Origin: Anaeramoeba flamelloides
Taxonomy: Eukaryota; Metamonada; Anaeramoebidae
Direction: 5' to 3'
Assembly: GCA_027625915.1 (NCBI GenBank)
Contig: JANTQA010000008.1
Span: 1,175,001-1,239,000 of the forward strand
DNA: 64,000 bases
Shown here: positions 32,281 through 44,400 of the stretch, piece after piece
Position numbering within the stretch: the first letter of the stretch is position 1
How the letters are laid out: every line of letters starts with the position of its first letter
Notes under the pieces: model-generated
The model's database searches: none
What the model was told of the DNA's origin: nothing
Seen by the model: the letters and a program-made list of their open reading frames with translations, nothing else
Made by a program: the position numbers and the translations under genes

Positions 32281-34070
32281 AGGGACTAGCTTCGACAACA
32301 GATAAGTCTAAAATTAAATTGTGTTGTTATTGAGTGTCAACCACATTTGTGTACTATAGTTCAAAGGTCTATAAAAATTCGATCAGTAAAATCGTACTAT
32401 TTGTTAGATCTCTTCAATTAAAATAGATCCTTGAATAAGTAAAAAAAACTCAAACATTTTTAAAAAAATCAGAATTAAGAGAAGAATTTTAAGGTTGAAT
32501 TGTCAATACTATTTAATTTAAGAAAAGTTAAAAAAATTTCTTGTTCAATTCCCATTTTTGTAAATCTTATAAAAATTCTACTTTTAAGTGACTTGTAACT
32601 CTTATTTATTTTTTTTTCCCAAAGGTAATAGAGTAATTATTTACATAAGGATCCAATTAAACCCGATACGCAGCATCATTTGTCAACTTTAGAGAAATGA
32701 ATAATCATTTTTACAAGATTTCATTTTGTCTCAATGGAAATTTCATTCAAAAGATCCTAGATCCTTTTTTGTTTTTCTTTTTGGATGAAAATTAGAAAAA
32801 CAAAAATTTTCAAAAAAATTTAATTTTGAAGAAATCTCACTTTTAGTAATTTCAGAGAGTCTTTATGAACAAGTAACTATGAAACTTTAATCTTAATTTA
32901 AAAAATACAATAAATATAAATCAAATATTGTATCCTTGAAGATCTAAAAAAAATTGAGCATCCATTTTATTCACAAATATTTATTAAATTTCTTGAAATT
33001 TAAAAGACTAGTTAATATTCTTTTTCCAATATTCCGAGTATAAAAAATAAACTTTTAGTATTAAAATCAGTTATTTGATAATATCTATATTTTTTTTTAT
33101 TATAAACATGCATTTGTATTGTTTTATTTGTTAAAATATCTTTAAAAAATTGAGAAATAATTGTAAAGTCTATTTGATAAATTTTAATACTTGGGTTGTT
33201 AATGATTTACTGAGATAATTAAGATTGTGCTTATTAATTATTTGTTATAAAAAATCAAATTAAAAATTATTTCTCTAGATAATAAGTTGAACCTTCCACG
33301 TTTTAAAAAAGCATTTCGTGTGAATTTTTAATTCGATGCTCTGGTTCCTTTTCTCAGATTTTTTTTTTATTCAATAAAAAGAAAAAATTGATTTGTGCTG
33401 TTCTTTGAATCAAAAAAATATTTTTTTTACAAGTTAAAAATAATTATTGTATTTTTTTTTTGAAATTAAATAGATTTTTGAAACTGAGTTATTTCGAACT
33501 TGGTGTTTTTATTTCAAAAGGGTATTTTTTTACAATTCTTTTCCAGTTAATAAGATTTCAATCTCATTTCAAAGAAAAAAAAATTTTTTTAAATAATTCA
33601 GAAATATATTGAATTGTGAACTTTTCAAAATTGAGAAAAATGGATCAGACTTTTAAAAACAATAATTAATTTCTGAAAATTGTATTAAAAGTAAGTTTTG
33701 TTTGGTAGTTATCAGGTTTTTGTTTTTTTTTCAATTTCAAGATGCGGTAAATTTTTTTTTGAAATTGCTATTAAATTTTTTTGAAGTTTTTTTTTTGAGT
33801 TTACTAGTCCCTTAAAACAGTACTTGACAAAGAATATTTTTATGACCCACCAATTTTACAAAGTTTTTTAACATTTATACTAATAAAATTTTTTGTTTAA
33901 AACAGGACCAAAAATCTTTCCAAAATAAAAATGGAAGCAAAAATTTTTCAAAAATTTATTTGAATTTCTCTTTATTCAGACTTCAAAATTGAAAAATGTC
34001 TTACTTAAATTTGTTGAAAATATAGATTAGTTTCTATAAAAAAGTCATTTTTTTTCAATAATTTCAATAT
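32281..34070 (-). mobile_element. Family D copy, split by a TTAA-bounded insertion
   Basis: 32281-32587 and 33816-34070 together are colinear with the reverse complement of 41000-41545. They are separated by a 1.2-kb insert with its own ends. The end at 32281 reads TTAAGGGACTAG. Over the outer ~230 bp the match to 41310-41545 is close, so these two D copies are fairly recent relatives. Confidence 0.75.
32588..33811. mobile_element. TTAA-bounded element (family I), 1224 bp, nested in family D
   Basis: The left end after TTAA reads GTGACTTGTAACTC; the right end reverse complemented reads GGGACTAGTAAACTC. TTAA occurs at both edges (32584-32587 and 33812-33815) but once in the uninterrupted D relative (41226 region), the pattern of a TTAA target duplication. 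Interior non-coding. A second copy begins near 54597. TTAA targets are typical of piggyBac-type transposition, but the ends are too short to assign the family. Confidence 0.75.
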
Positions 34071-34369
34071 TAAGGGGTGATATTCTAAATTAATTCTTTG
34101 GAAAAAATCGAGAAATACAGTCCTTTCATTAAAATAATGTTATTTGAATCTTTTATCAAAAGACTAAAATAAATCATTGCCTGCAAAAAAGAAAATTTTT
34201 TTATTTTTATTTTATTGTTCAATTGTCCATTTTGACATGAAGGAGTTCAATAATAAATTAGCCATATTTTACAAATTTTAAACATAAAGAACCCACCCAA
34301 TAATATAATAGTATTATATCACATGTGGAAAAATGATATCACTTTTAAATCTTTTTTAAACAGTAATTT
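34071..34369. other. Repeat-rich spacer, partner unclear
   Basis: Lies between the D copy and the H copy. It may be the diverged end of H, but similarity to 40450-40597 is weak. No gene. Confidence 0.3.
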
Positions 34370-34905
34370 TTTTTTAATTTAAAAATAACTAATTCAAATA
34401 AATATAAAGAAAAAATTCCTAATTTGCATTGTTGTTATGAGAAATTTCAACACATTGATAAAGAAATACAACTAAATAGATACACTATAAACTTTCTGAA
34501 AACTTTTCAATTCAATTAAAAAATTGTAAAAAATCCAATTTACTCTATTCACCAAAGGTATATATACAAAAAAACACATTTTTGTTTAAATTTTAAATGA
34601 TTTTTTTCTCATATTTAAACCAAATTTTTGAGAAAAATATATGATCCAACTCATTCCTTTTTATTTTTTTCATTTTTTTTTAATTTATCTTGAAATTCAA
34701 TTTTGGTTTTTGAATAAAAAATGAAATTTCCATCTAGAAAATTATAAAATTTTTGTTAAAGTTGGAATTAAAATTTTGCTCCTTTCCAAATATTATTTTT
34801 TTATTTATACTTTAAATATAACAATTCACGTTTAAATAAAACATTAAATGATTGTTTTTAACAAGAATCTATCCTATTTTAAAATGGACAAACTCTTCCA
34901 AAAAA
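34370..34905 (-). repeat. Family H, diverged copy
   Basis: Colinear with the reverse complement of 39950-40440: ATTCACCAAAGGTATATATAC, CTCATATTTAAACCAAAT, TATGATCCAACTCATTC, AAATGAAATTTCCATCT and ACATTAAATGATTGTTTT. Terminal TGATCATTTTC sequences, present in the complete copy at 39894-40597, are not recognisable here. Confidence 0.65.
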
Positions 34906-34944
34906 AGATATGACAAATACCAAATAAACTCTGGTTAATGATTA

Positions 34945-35060
34945 AAATAATATTATTAATTGGTGTGGAATTATTCAATTTTAATGAGTTATTAATATTT
35001 TGGTATAATAATCAACTTCATGGAAAATTATTTGGATAAATAAATCTATGAGGTGTATTT
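34945..35060 (+). repeat. Family J, copy 2
   Basis: Matches 31080-31190 in inverted orientation, including GTTATTAATATTTTGGTATA and AATAATCAACTTCATGG. Confidence 0.55.
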
Positions 35061-35261
35061 TTAATAACTGGGTGAGTGATCTTTTAAAGAAGAACAAAAA
35101 ATAAAATTCAAAAATATTAACTGTTTTTGGAAAAAACATTTATTTTAATATTGTTTCATTTGATTGGCACTGTCTTTAATAATATTAAAGACTTTTATTT
35201 TGAATATATGTGAGGAATTATAAAGATTTTACATCTTTATCTAAAATTTTATTGTATAACA

Positions 35262-35462
35262 TACCACCAGTTCCACTTTTAAGGTACAAACGTTAAACGA
35301 AATTTAAGGAACAAAAAAATCTCAAATTAAGGCACAAAATTTGGAATTTTTTTTTTTACGATTTATTTTTACTAGAATTTGAATTTTTTACTTTAATTTG
35401 AGATTTTTATTGTGCCTTAAATTTCGTTGAAAGTTTGTGCCTTAAAAGTGAAACTGACCGTA
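35262..35462. mobile_element. TA-flanked MITE, copy 2
   Basis: Same arms as the copy at 14343 (AAATTTAAGG, CAAATTAAGGCACAAAATTT and the facing arm GTGCCTTAAAAGTGAAACTG). The left tip is altered (TACCACCAG instead of TACAGTCAG), so this copy is somewhat older or damaged. Confidence 0.85.
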
Positions 35463-35599
35463 TTTAATTAATACAATTATTAACCAATATCCTCATTAAA
35501 AACGTGAATAATAAAATATTAAATATTATATCAAATATAAATTTTGAACTAATAGAATCCAAGTTAAATAATATAATTTAATTTCAAATAATTCTATTT

Positions 35600-36650
35600 T
35601 GATGATGGACTTGGCAATACAGATACCAGCCCCTTCAAGGTAGAGTCATCACATGGAAAAAAAAAATCTGAAAATATAAAAAAGTTTATAACAATTTAAA
35701 TTGATAACCGTTTACCAATTAAAAAAAAAATTAACATATGCCCGAAAATAGATCTCACAAAACCAACAATAAAAAGTTGTGACATTTTCCGAAAAAACAT
35801 CAAAGAACAAGACTCAATATACCCATTTCAATTTAGTTCATTAAAAATTTCCAATATAAACCCGACAGTTTAAAATTGCCTTTCTTTGGCATTTTTGAGA
35901 TCCAACTATTAGGATTTTCATTTCTCAAATCATTTATTTCTTTCAAAAAAATACAATAAAATCCTTACTTTTTCTAACTAAAAGATGTTATAAACCAACC
36001 AAAAATTCTATCAAAATTGTATTTTATTGATAGTTTACTGAAAGAAACAGTTTTTACAAATATAACAAATTGTTAGCTTTGTTAAACTAAAATGAATAAA
36101 CAGTTATTTTTTTGATCTCAAATTTAATTTTTTGAATTGAAATTTCTTTTCAACTTTTTTCTAATTTTATTTTTTAAAAAGAGAGTTCCTTTTAAATATT
36201 TTTGTGAAGTGAATTTTGGCATTCTAAAGAAGAGCAATTTTCAAAATATCACCTTTTCTTGGTTACAAGTCACTCCTTGAATATGGAGCAAATCTACAGC
36301 ACATGACTCGACCCTTAAAGTAGTCTAGAGGTAGAAAAATCAGAAAAAAAAATTTTTTTAGATCAAATTTTTTTAAATATAAAGATGCTTTTTAAACTTT
36401 TTTTATATAGGGATCTTATTTGACAATGAAAAAATTGCAACTTTTTTTTGTTTATTCAGATTTTTGGAATCAAACTATCCTTTATTTTTTTTTTCTTAAT
36501 TGGAATTTTTTTTTTTGAGATCATTTGATTCTTTTTTTAAAATTGATTTTTTTGACAATTAGATCCTTTGTAATTTTTTTTTTTTATTATTCAAATTTTG
36601 TTTACCAAAAGAAATGCAATTTCACAATATCTTTTTTGGAGTCAATTTAC
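35600..36650 (-). repeat. Dispersed family E, diverged copy 2
   Basis: The reverse complement is colinear with 28300-28900: ATATTGTGAAATTG, TCTTTTGGTAAACAAAATT, AAGTAAGGATT, GGATCTCAAAAATGCCAAAG and TCTTGTTCTTTGATG. At 36230-36310 an extra block (GGTTACAAGTCACTCC) resembles an end of the TTAA-bounded family I. Confidence 0.6.
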
Positions 36651-36689
36651 ATGAATTAAACCAAAAATAAACTAATACATTATACTATT

Positions 36690-37830
36690 AAATAATGAAT
36701 ATAATTTTAACTCAATAGATCATGGAATATAATGTTTAGAAGTACATTTTCAGGAGAAAAGGCAACATAATGTATTAAAAGATTAATTGAAAGAGTTTTG
36801 TAATCACAGTAAAATGTGTAAATTGAGATTTTCTTTGAGAAAAAATGGGAAACCTTCAACAGTTTTTCACAATTTGTACAATTTTCACTTTTATCAATCA
36901 TGACAAAATTTAATTTCAATATTTTAGAATTTCCATTTCAAATCTATAAACATAAAGCAATTCCTTGGGTTGTTCTACATTTTGTTTTTAGTTTCTTTGA
37001 TATGTCCTTAATAAAATTAAGCACTATTTTTTTCTGATTAATATTTTTCGAATTTAAGAACTTAACTTAATTCAATTAAACACTGTGATAATTTTTTTTA
37101 GAATAAAAACACTCTCAACTTTGGAATATCGAAAATATTTTTTGAAATTAGAGTGCACTTTTTTATTTTTTTTTTTTAAAAATTGGGGTTGAGAAAAGTT
37201 TGAAATCAAAGAATAAGTTAATATATTAAATTAGAATGGTTTTCCAGAGAGTTTATCCTTTTAGATAACTTTTCTTTTATTTTACCATTTAAAACTAAAA
37301 AAAACATTTGAAGACCAAATTAGTGCCTTTTGTGAAAAGAAAATTCCCATAATTTAGAATTTGTTTTTGTAAATGAGTTACAACAAGATATTGTATCTAA
37401 AAATATGCACAATTTCAAGTTTAAATTCAATGATTTTGGCAAAAATGTTTTCAAGAAAAAGCTAAATTGAAACTTTATTTATTTTTATTTTATCATTTTG
37501 TTTTTTTAATTGTATTAATGGAAAGTATTTGATCAGTTTTTCATTTTTAGTGTTTTTTGGGTCGTAGGGACATATTACTAGTTTGGGGTATTCTCAAATT
37601 TGGACTTGTACTTGAAAATCCCCAAACAGACATTTATTATCAATTATTTTTTTTGTTATTTTAAATTTCCTTTTAATTTGAAAAAGAAAGAAAAAAAGTA
37701 TTCGTGAAAAGTTAAAATGACAAAAAATGTTTTTTTTTTTATCCAATTTCTTCAGAATCAAAACTCTTTTTGTAAAGTCAGAGTGAAATAACACAATTAC
37801 TCAATACTCTAAAGGGTGGGACTGTGCCCC
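36690..37830 (+). repeat. Dispersed family S, copy 1
   Basis: Two blocks, about 36700-36985 and 37590-37830, are colinear with 50640-51215. They include AAATTTAATTTCAATATTTT, TTCTCAAATTTGGACTTGTA, TACTTGAAAATCCCC, and ATTCTT or TTTGT stretches. The sequence between the blocks is extra here. The ORFs at 36707-36919 and 37594-37794 lie in the repeat and are not genes. Confidence 0.6.
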
Positions 37831-38409
37831 TTAAACTACTAGTTTTAAAGGATTTTATGGAAGATTTTTTAGTTAATTTTCGTTTTCCTCTAAGGAAAAG
37901 AGTTTACAAAAAACTAGAGGCTTTTGGAAAACTCTCTTTGCAAAGAAAAATAATGAAAAAGACATCAAAATTATTGTTCTTTATTAGGTAAATACCAGAA
38001 GTTTTCGTTAATTTCAAAAACCTTTCAAAACACATTTCAAGTAATCTAATTGATTTTCAAGTTAAATTCTCAACAAGCTGTTCAAAATTGATTCCCATAA
38101 TGGGTAACAGAAAGTTTAAAGAATTTTAAATAAAATTGGATTATTCAATAACAATACAGATAACATCATTAAACAGGAACATAAGAAGAAAAGATTATGA
38201 TCCTACTAACACGTATAAAACCCCTCAAATCAACAGGTTTGTCAAAAGTTATCTTCATAACAAAACTTTTCATTTTTCAAAATATTACTTTATTTTTTAT
38301 CATTTTTCTCTCAAAATTTTAAAAAAACAAATTATTTTGCAAAAATAAATCTTTTTTTAATTCAATTTATCCCCTTTTAGACTTTTCAACTCAATTAATC
38401 TAACCAAAC
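37831..38409. promoter_or_regulatory. Upstream region of the beta-adaptin gene
   Basis: A 70-codon plus-strand ORF at 38136-38348 has no domain and is not called. Pyrimidine-rich sequence (TTTCAACTCAATTAATCT) precedes the ATG at 38410. No defined promoter element. Confidence 0.3.
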
Positions 38410-41400
38410 ATGTTTAAAAGAACAACACTTAAAGGTGAACTTAAAGAACTCCAACTTCGTTTGATTAATTTAGATCTTGAAATTAAAAAAGAATCAATCA
38501 AACAAGTCATTGCATATATGACTGTTGGGAAGGATGTTTCTGGTTTGTTTACGGACGTGCTCAATTGTCTAGAAACAAAAGATCTTGAAATTAAAAAACT
38601 TGTCTATCTTTATTTAATGAAGTATGCAAGCAAAAAATCAGAACAGGCAATTCTTGTTGTTAACACACTTGTCCAGGTAAGTGATATTTCTAAAACAGTT
38701 GAACAATTCAGTTCTTTAACAAAACAATTTAAAACAAACACCTTATTATCCAAATTAATAGGACACAAAAGACAAAAACCCTTTAATAAGGGCATTAGCA
38801 ATTAGAACAATGGGAAGTATCAGGGTTGAAGAAGTTACAGAATATTTATGTCAACCGCTTCGAAAGTGCTTAAAGGTATGATTGTTTTTTTGTTATTGAA
38901 GACAAAAACTGTTAACATTTTTTTTTTAAAAGTTCTTTTTTGTTTTTTTTTTTTTCTTTTGTTTTTCCTTTTGAACAAAAGCAAGAATAAATTGGGCGAT
39001 TTTTTTCTTACCAATCAATAATTATAAAATACTTGTTTTTACTCTCAAATTTTTGAAAGAGAATTTTAAGGAAAAGGACACCGAGAGTGCAATTTATACT
39101 TGTTTCTCGATAATAATAATAAATTTGGATTTTTTTTTTTCATTACAGAAATAAAATTAATTCAACACAAATTAAGAGAGTTGACTTGAAAACCTGTTTA
39201 TTAAAAGGTATAGAAAAAAAATACTCAACCATCCATTCAAATTTTTTCAAAGAGTCTGAATATTTTATCAAAGAAAAAACAAAAAAAATAAAAAAAAAAA
39301 AAAAAAAGTCAAACAAAAGAAACCCCCAATTCCCATTTAACAAATTAAAACTTTGAATTCAATCACTCAAATATTTTCAAACTTATGAGTTCAAAACATG
39401 CAAAAGACAAGATCTTCACAAATCAACCTAAAACGGATTAATAATAAAATTGTTTTTAACACTAAATTTTCTCTTTTTTATTTAGCTTTTGAAATAAAAA
39501 GTCTAATTTTTTAAATTTGAATTTACCAATATCAAAAACTTTAAATCTTTTTTTCAGCAATTCTCGAGTATTCAGATGGTTTGTATTTATTAAACTTAAT
39601 ATTCCTTTATTTCTTCTAAATCAATTAAAAAGTAGTTTTTGATCTGAGATTGATTAAAGGATTAGCGTCACCCTAGATGCGGCTATATAATTAAAGTATG
39701 TTATAATTGGTGGTAAATGATATTAGTTCAACACGATTTACAAATGGCTCTAAAAAATCTATTATAAATATTATATCCCAATCAATTATGAGATTTTTTA
39801 CTAAAAGAATCTCTATTAACAATTGTAATTTTTGGAAATTTTTTTTTTAATTCCAATTCCAAATCTAAAGACTGAAAATCAAAATAATAGTATTGATCAT
39901 TTTCACGCGAAGGTGTAAATTTTGAACAGGTCATATTCTCTTAAAAATAATCATTTAATGCGCGTTTAAACATGAATTGTTGTATTTAAAATCAAAAAAT
40001 TTTAGAAAAAGTAACATATAAATTCTAACCAAAAAGAAAACATCAATTTTATAATTTACAAGATGGAAATTTCATTTTTTATTTAGAAATCACCAAAGTC
40101 GTATTTCAAGATAAATTAAAACAAAATGAAAAAAATAAAAAAGAATGAGTTGGATCACATATTTTTCTCAAAAATTTGGTTTAAATATGATAAAAAAACA
40201 TTTATAATTGAAAAAAAAAAATGTGTTATTCTGTACATATACCTTTGGTGAATGGATTAAATTGGATTTGTTGAAATTTTTTTTTATTGAATTGAACAAG
40301 TTTCCATGAAGTTGAAAATGTATCTCTTTAGTTTGATTTCTTAAACTCTTTCGTGTTGAAATTTCTAACAACAACAACAAAAAAAATGTAAATTGAGAAT
40401 CTTTATTTGTTTTTTCAAATTGGTTATTTTTAAAATAAAAAAAATTTATTTTTCAAAAAAAAAGGTTTTAAAAAGAGAGATAATTTTGTCCTAAGGAGAT
40501 ACGATGCTATTTAGATTATAACGCGTGCTGTTTGATGAACATTTTTGAGAGAAGATAACCAATTTGTAATTGATCTCCTTCTCGACGAAAATGATCATTC
40601 CAGCCTCTAATAATTAATATTTAGAATCATCCAAAAGTAACTATTTTTTCATTTTTTTAATTTCAAAGATTAACTCAATAATCATCAACATAAAAACCTA
40701 AAAACTGATCTGTTTAGTTTCCTTTTAATAAAGCAAGTTGTATTATCAATATAAACTAAATTTCATAATAAATGTCTCAATTTTTTTTTATTTTATTTTT
40801 AGATGAAAAACAAATATTTTTAGTGTATAGAACCGAATATTAAAATAATAATTTTACATTATAACAGATAACTTTAATAAATAAAAATATTTATTTTCAA
40901 AATTTGATTTTTAATGGGCCAATGATTTTGAAATATAGTTTATTTCCGATCTGGAGAAATAATTTGTCAAAATAATCTCTGAGTTAATTATTTAAATTTT
41001 TTAAAAAAATTTAATTTTTTTAGAAACTAATCTATATTTTCGACAAATTTAAGAAATGCACTTTTCAACTTTGAAGTCTGTAATAAAGATAAACTCAAAT
41101 AAATTTTTGCTTCATTTTTTATTTTGGAAATTTTTTTGACCCTGCTTTGAACAAAACATTTTATTGATTTAAATGTTAAGAAACTTTGTAAATTTGGTTG
41201 GACATCAAAATATTCTTTGTCAAGAACTGTTTTAAAAGTAGAATTTTTATAAGATTTACAAAAATGGGAATTGAACAAGAAATTTATATAACTTTTTTTA
41301 AATTTATTAGTATTGATGATTCAACCTTTAAATTCTTCTCAAAATGCTGATTTTTTTAAAAAATGTTTGAGTTTTTTTTACTTATTCAAGGATCTATTTT

Positions 41401-44400
41401 AATTGAAGAGATCTAACAAATAGTACTATTTTACTGATCGAATTTTTCAATATATTTGAACTATGCGACACAAATGTGGTTGAAACTCAATAACAACACA
41501 ATTTAATTTTAGACTTCTCTTTTGGAAGATGTAAATCCCTTAAAGTGATGCAAAAATAAGTTTCAATTCTTTTTAAATTTAATAATAATATTCGTGAAGG
41601 GAGTAGGTACATTTTCACATTTTTTTAAAAATTTTAATTGTGAGAGACTTACTGAAAAAAAATCTTGAACGCCACGAGATATTGAAAATTTGAAATCAAA
41701 ATATAGTTTATTACTTTATTTGTGAAAAAAATGAAAGTAAATCAGAGTTGAGTCTTTTATATTTTCGATTTATTGAACAATTTTTTTTGATTAAATTATT
41801 GGTTTTTTTAAATTAGGTTTTAGATCTAGAAATGTGTTTTACACGAACGAGTGAAATAAACCAAAAAGTACATCAATAAAACAGATACGAGAAGATTTGT
41901 ATTTGAAACAAATATTTTCTTTTAGAAGACCAAAAAAGAAAGATCACCTTTCCAAATGAACTTGTTGAAATCAAGAATGAAAAACAAAAAATTCGGCAAA
42001 AAGTATATTTTCAAAGATTTTCTTCTTTATCTTCATTATCTGTATGAGAACGAAACAAGTTATTATCTTGAAATTATTTCCACATTACTATTTATTATAA
42101 TTTTAAAAAAACATTATTTTTAACAAATTTTTTTTCAAAATTCTTTTTTCAAATATTTTTATCAAAAAAAGCCAAAACAAAGAATTTTTCAAAAATTTAA
42201 GTAAAGGGATTGAATAATCAAAATCATAAAACAGTTATAAAAGATTCAACACAAAATACAAGAAAATATGATTAAAAAATTTCAATCAGATTCAAAAAGT
42301 ATTTTTAGTTCTCAATTTTAATGGCAAAGAAATAATTATCAAATCAAACAAATTTAATCCAATAAATCTAAATTTCTTAAGAAGAATTAAAAAAAAGACA
42401 TCATTTTCTGAAACCAATCAAGAATTAGATGAATTAAATGAGAATAGGTTTTTTAAATCCATTTTGAAAAATTCTTTAGAAATAAAAAGTAATTTGTTTC
42501 TCAAAAATTTTACAAACCAAAATTTTTTCCATGAAGAATTAAAAATAAAATTGAATAAATAACAAGTAAGCTGTATCAAATAAAACAGATAAGATCAAGA
42601 AATAAATGATTATATATTTTTTTTACATTGATCAATTTATTACTTTTTTTGATTTCGATTTTTTAGTTTGTTTGTAAATATATTAAACTATGAGATCTTA
42701 CACTTGAGTATTTTGATTAAAACATTAATGTTTTTGGTTAAAGAAATACTTTGAATGATTCAATTTTGAATAAACTGTAGCACTATAAAATAGTAAAATG
42801 CACTTACTTCCTTCAAAACAAATATTGAATATTATTAATAAAGCAAACACTTCTATTAAAAATTTCAATATAATGTAGTTAAAACTTTTTTTCATCATAT
42901 TTTTACAATCAAAAATAAGAAAAAACTTGAAAAATGACAACTGATTGACAATAAATCAGGCATTTACAAAAAAGTAATTTTTCCAATTTAGATAAAAATA
43001 ATTCACTAACTTGACTAAACCAAACCACAAATAATTCTAAATTTTTTTAAAAAAAAAAGCAAATGATATGGAGTTAATTAAATTGAGTAATTCAGAAAAT
43101 TTAAAGAAATATAATTTACTTGTTAATTAAGTCACATATAAGAAATTAAAATTAATAAAATTTTTCAAATTTCTAAATATTCAAATATTGTTCATTTTTC
43201 AACTTTTATAATATATATAAATATATATAGGATAAACATCCCTATGTCCGTAAAACTGCAGCAATTTGCATTGCCAAATTATTTATTTTGAATCCAGAAC
43301 TAGTCCAAACACAAGGGTTTTTAAGTGATTTAAAAAAAATGATCAGTGATTCGAATCCAATGGTTGTTTCAAATGCATTGGTGGCACTTCAACAAATAAA
43401 TGAAAGTAGCACCCAACCAATATTCGTTGTTGATCATAAGAATATTATGACTATTTTAAATGCATTAAATGAATCAACTGAATGGGGCCAAATCCAAATT
43501 TTGGAATCCGCAGCTCAATGTGCGCCAAAAAATGAAAACCAGGCGTGTATAATTATTGAAAAGGTTATACCACATTTATCGCATTCAAATTCCTCTGTGG
43601 TATTAACTGCAGTAAGAGTCGTTTTAAATATGCTCAACACTATTACCAAAAACCAAGAATTGATTAAAAAAACTTCTGAACAACTTTCGTCTTCATTGGT
43701 AACCTTGCTATCAGGAAAGCCAGAAATTCAATATATTGCTTTAAGAAATGTCAATCTAATTGTTCAAAGATTCCCAAAAATGTTACGGAGTGAAATAAAA
43801 ATGTTTTTTTGTAAATATAATGATCCAATATATGTCAAAATGGAAAAATTAGATGTGATGGTAATGCTTGCCTCCAAAAATAATATTGAGCTTTTACTTC
43901 GCGAATTCCAATTGTATGCAAAAGAAGTAGATGTACAATTCGTAAGAAAATCAATACGTGCAATCGGTAAATGTGCAATCAAAATACCTAAAGTTGCTGA
44001 AAAATGTGCCAAGGCTCTTCTCGATTTGATAATGACCAATGTTTCATATGTAGTACAAGAAGTTGTAATTGTGGTTAAGGTTTGTATTTTGCTTTGTATT
44101 AATTTGATTTTTGTTATTTTTTTTTTTTATTTTTTTTTTTGATTTGAAATATTTTTTATTTTTTTTTCAATTTTTCTTTTCTTTTTTTTTGGCAAACTTT
44201 AAATAATTGATATAGAATATTTATTGTTTTGTGAATGAACTTATTCGAAGTTTTGTTGATATTTCTTTCAATTGTGATAAAGTTTAAAAAATCGACAAAA
44301 ATGATAAAATTTCGATAAATGCCTATAAAATTGTGTTATTGAATAAAATCATGAGAATCAATAAAATCGTGATATTAAATACAATTTGCGATATTCTATA

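Larger units (their letters stand above)
38876..43230 (+). other. Beta-adaptin intron 2 (4355 bp), filled with mobile DNA
   Basis: Holds a family D element (39655-41545) that itself contains a family H element, then a family A/C element (41596-42814). Donor GTATGA at 38876; acceptor after ATATATATAG at 43230. Intron 1 of the same gene is only 85 bp, so the length difference is due to insertions. No independent gene is supported inside. Confidence 0.85.

Noticed and set aside
40168-40380. 70-codon minus-strand ORF in beta-adaptin intron 2
   Set aside because: Lies wholly within family H, whose other copy does not keep the frame.
43201-43230. TA-rich tract before exon 3 as a possible (TA)n element end
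   Set aside because: The AAGTGGGGTA-type end is absent. The tract is simply the 3' part of the intron ending in TATAG.
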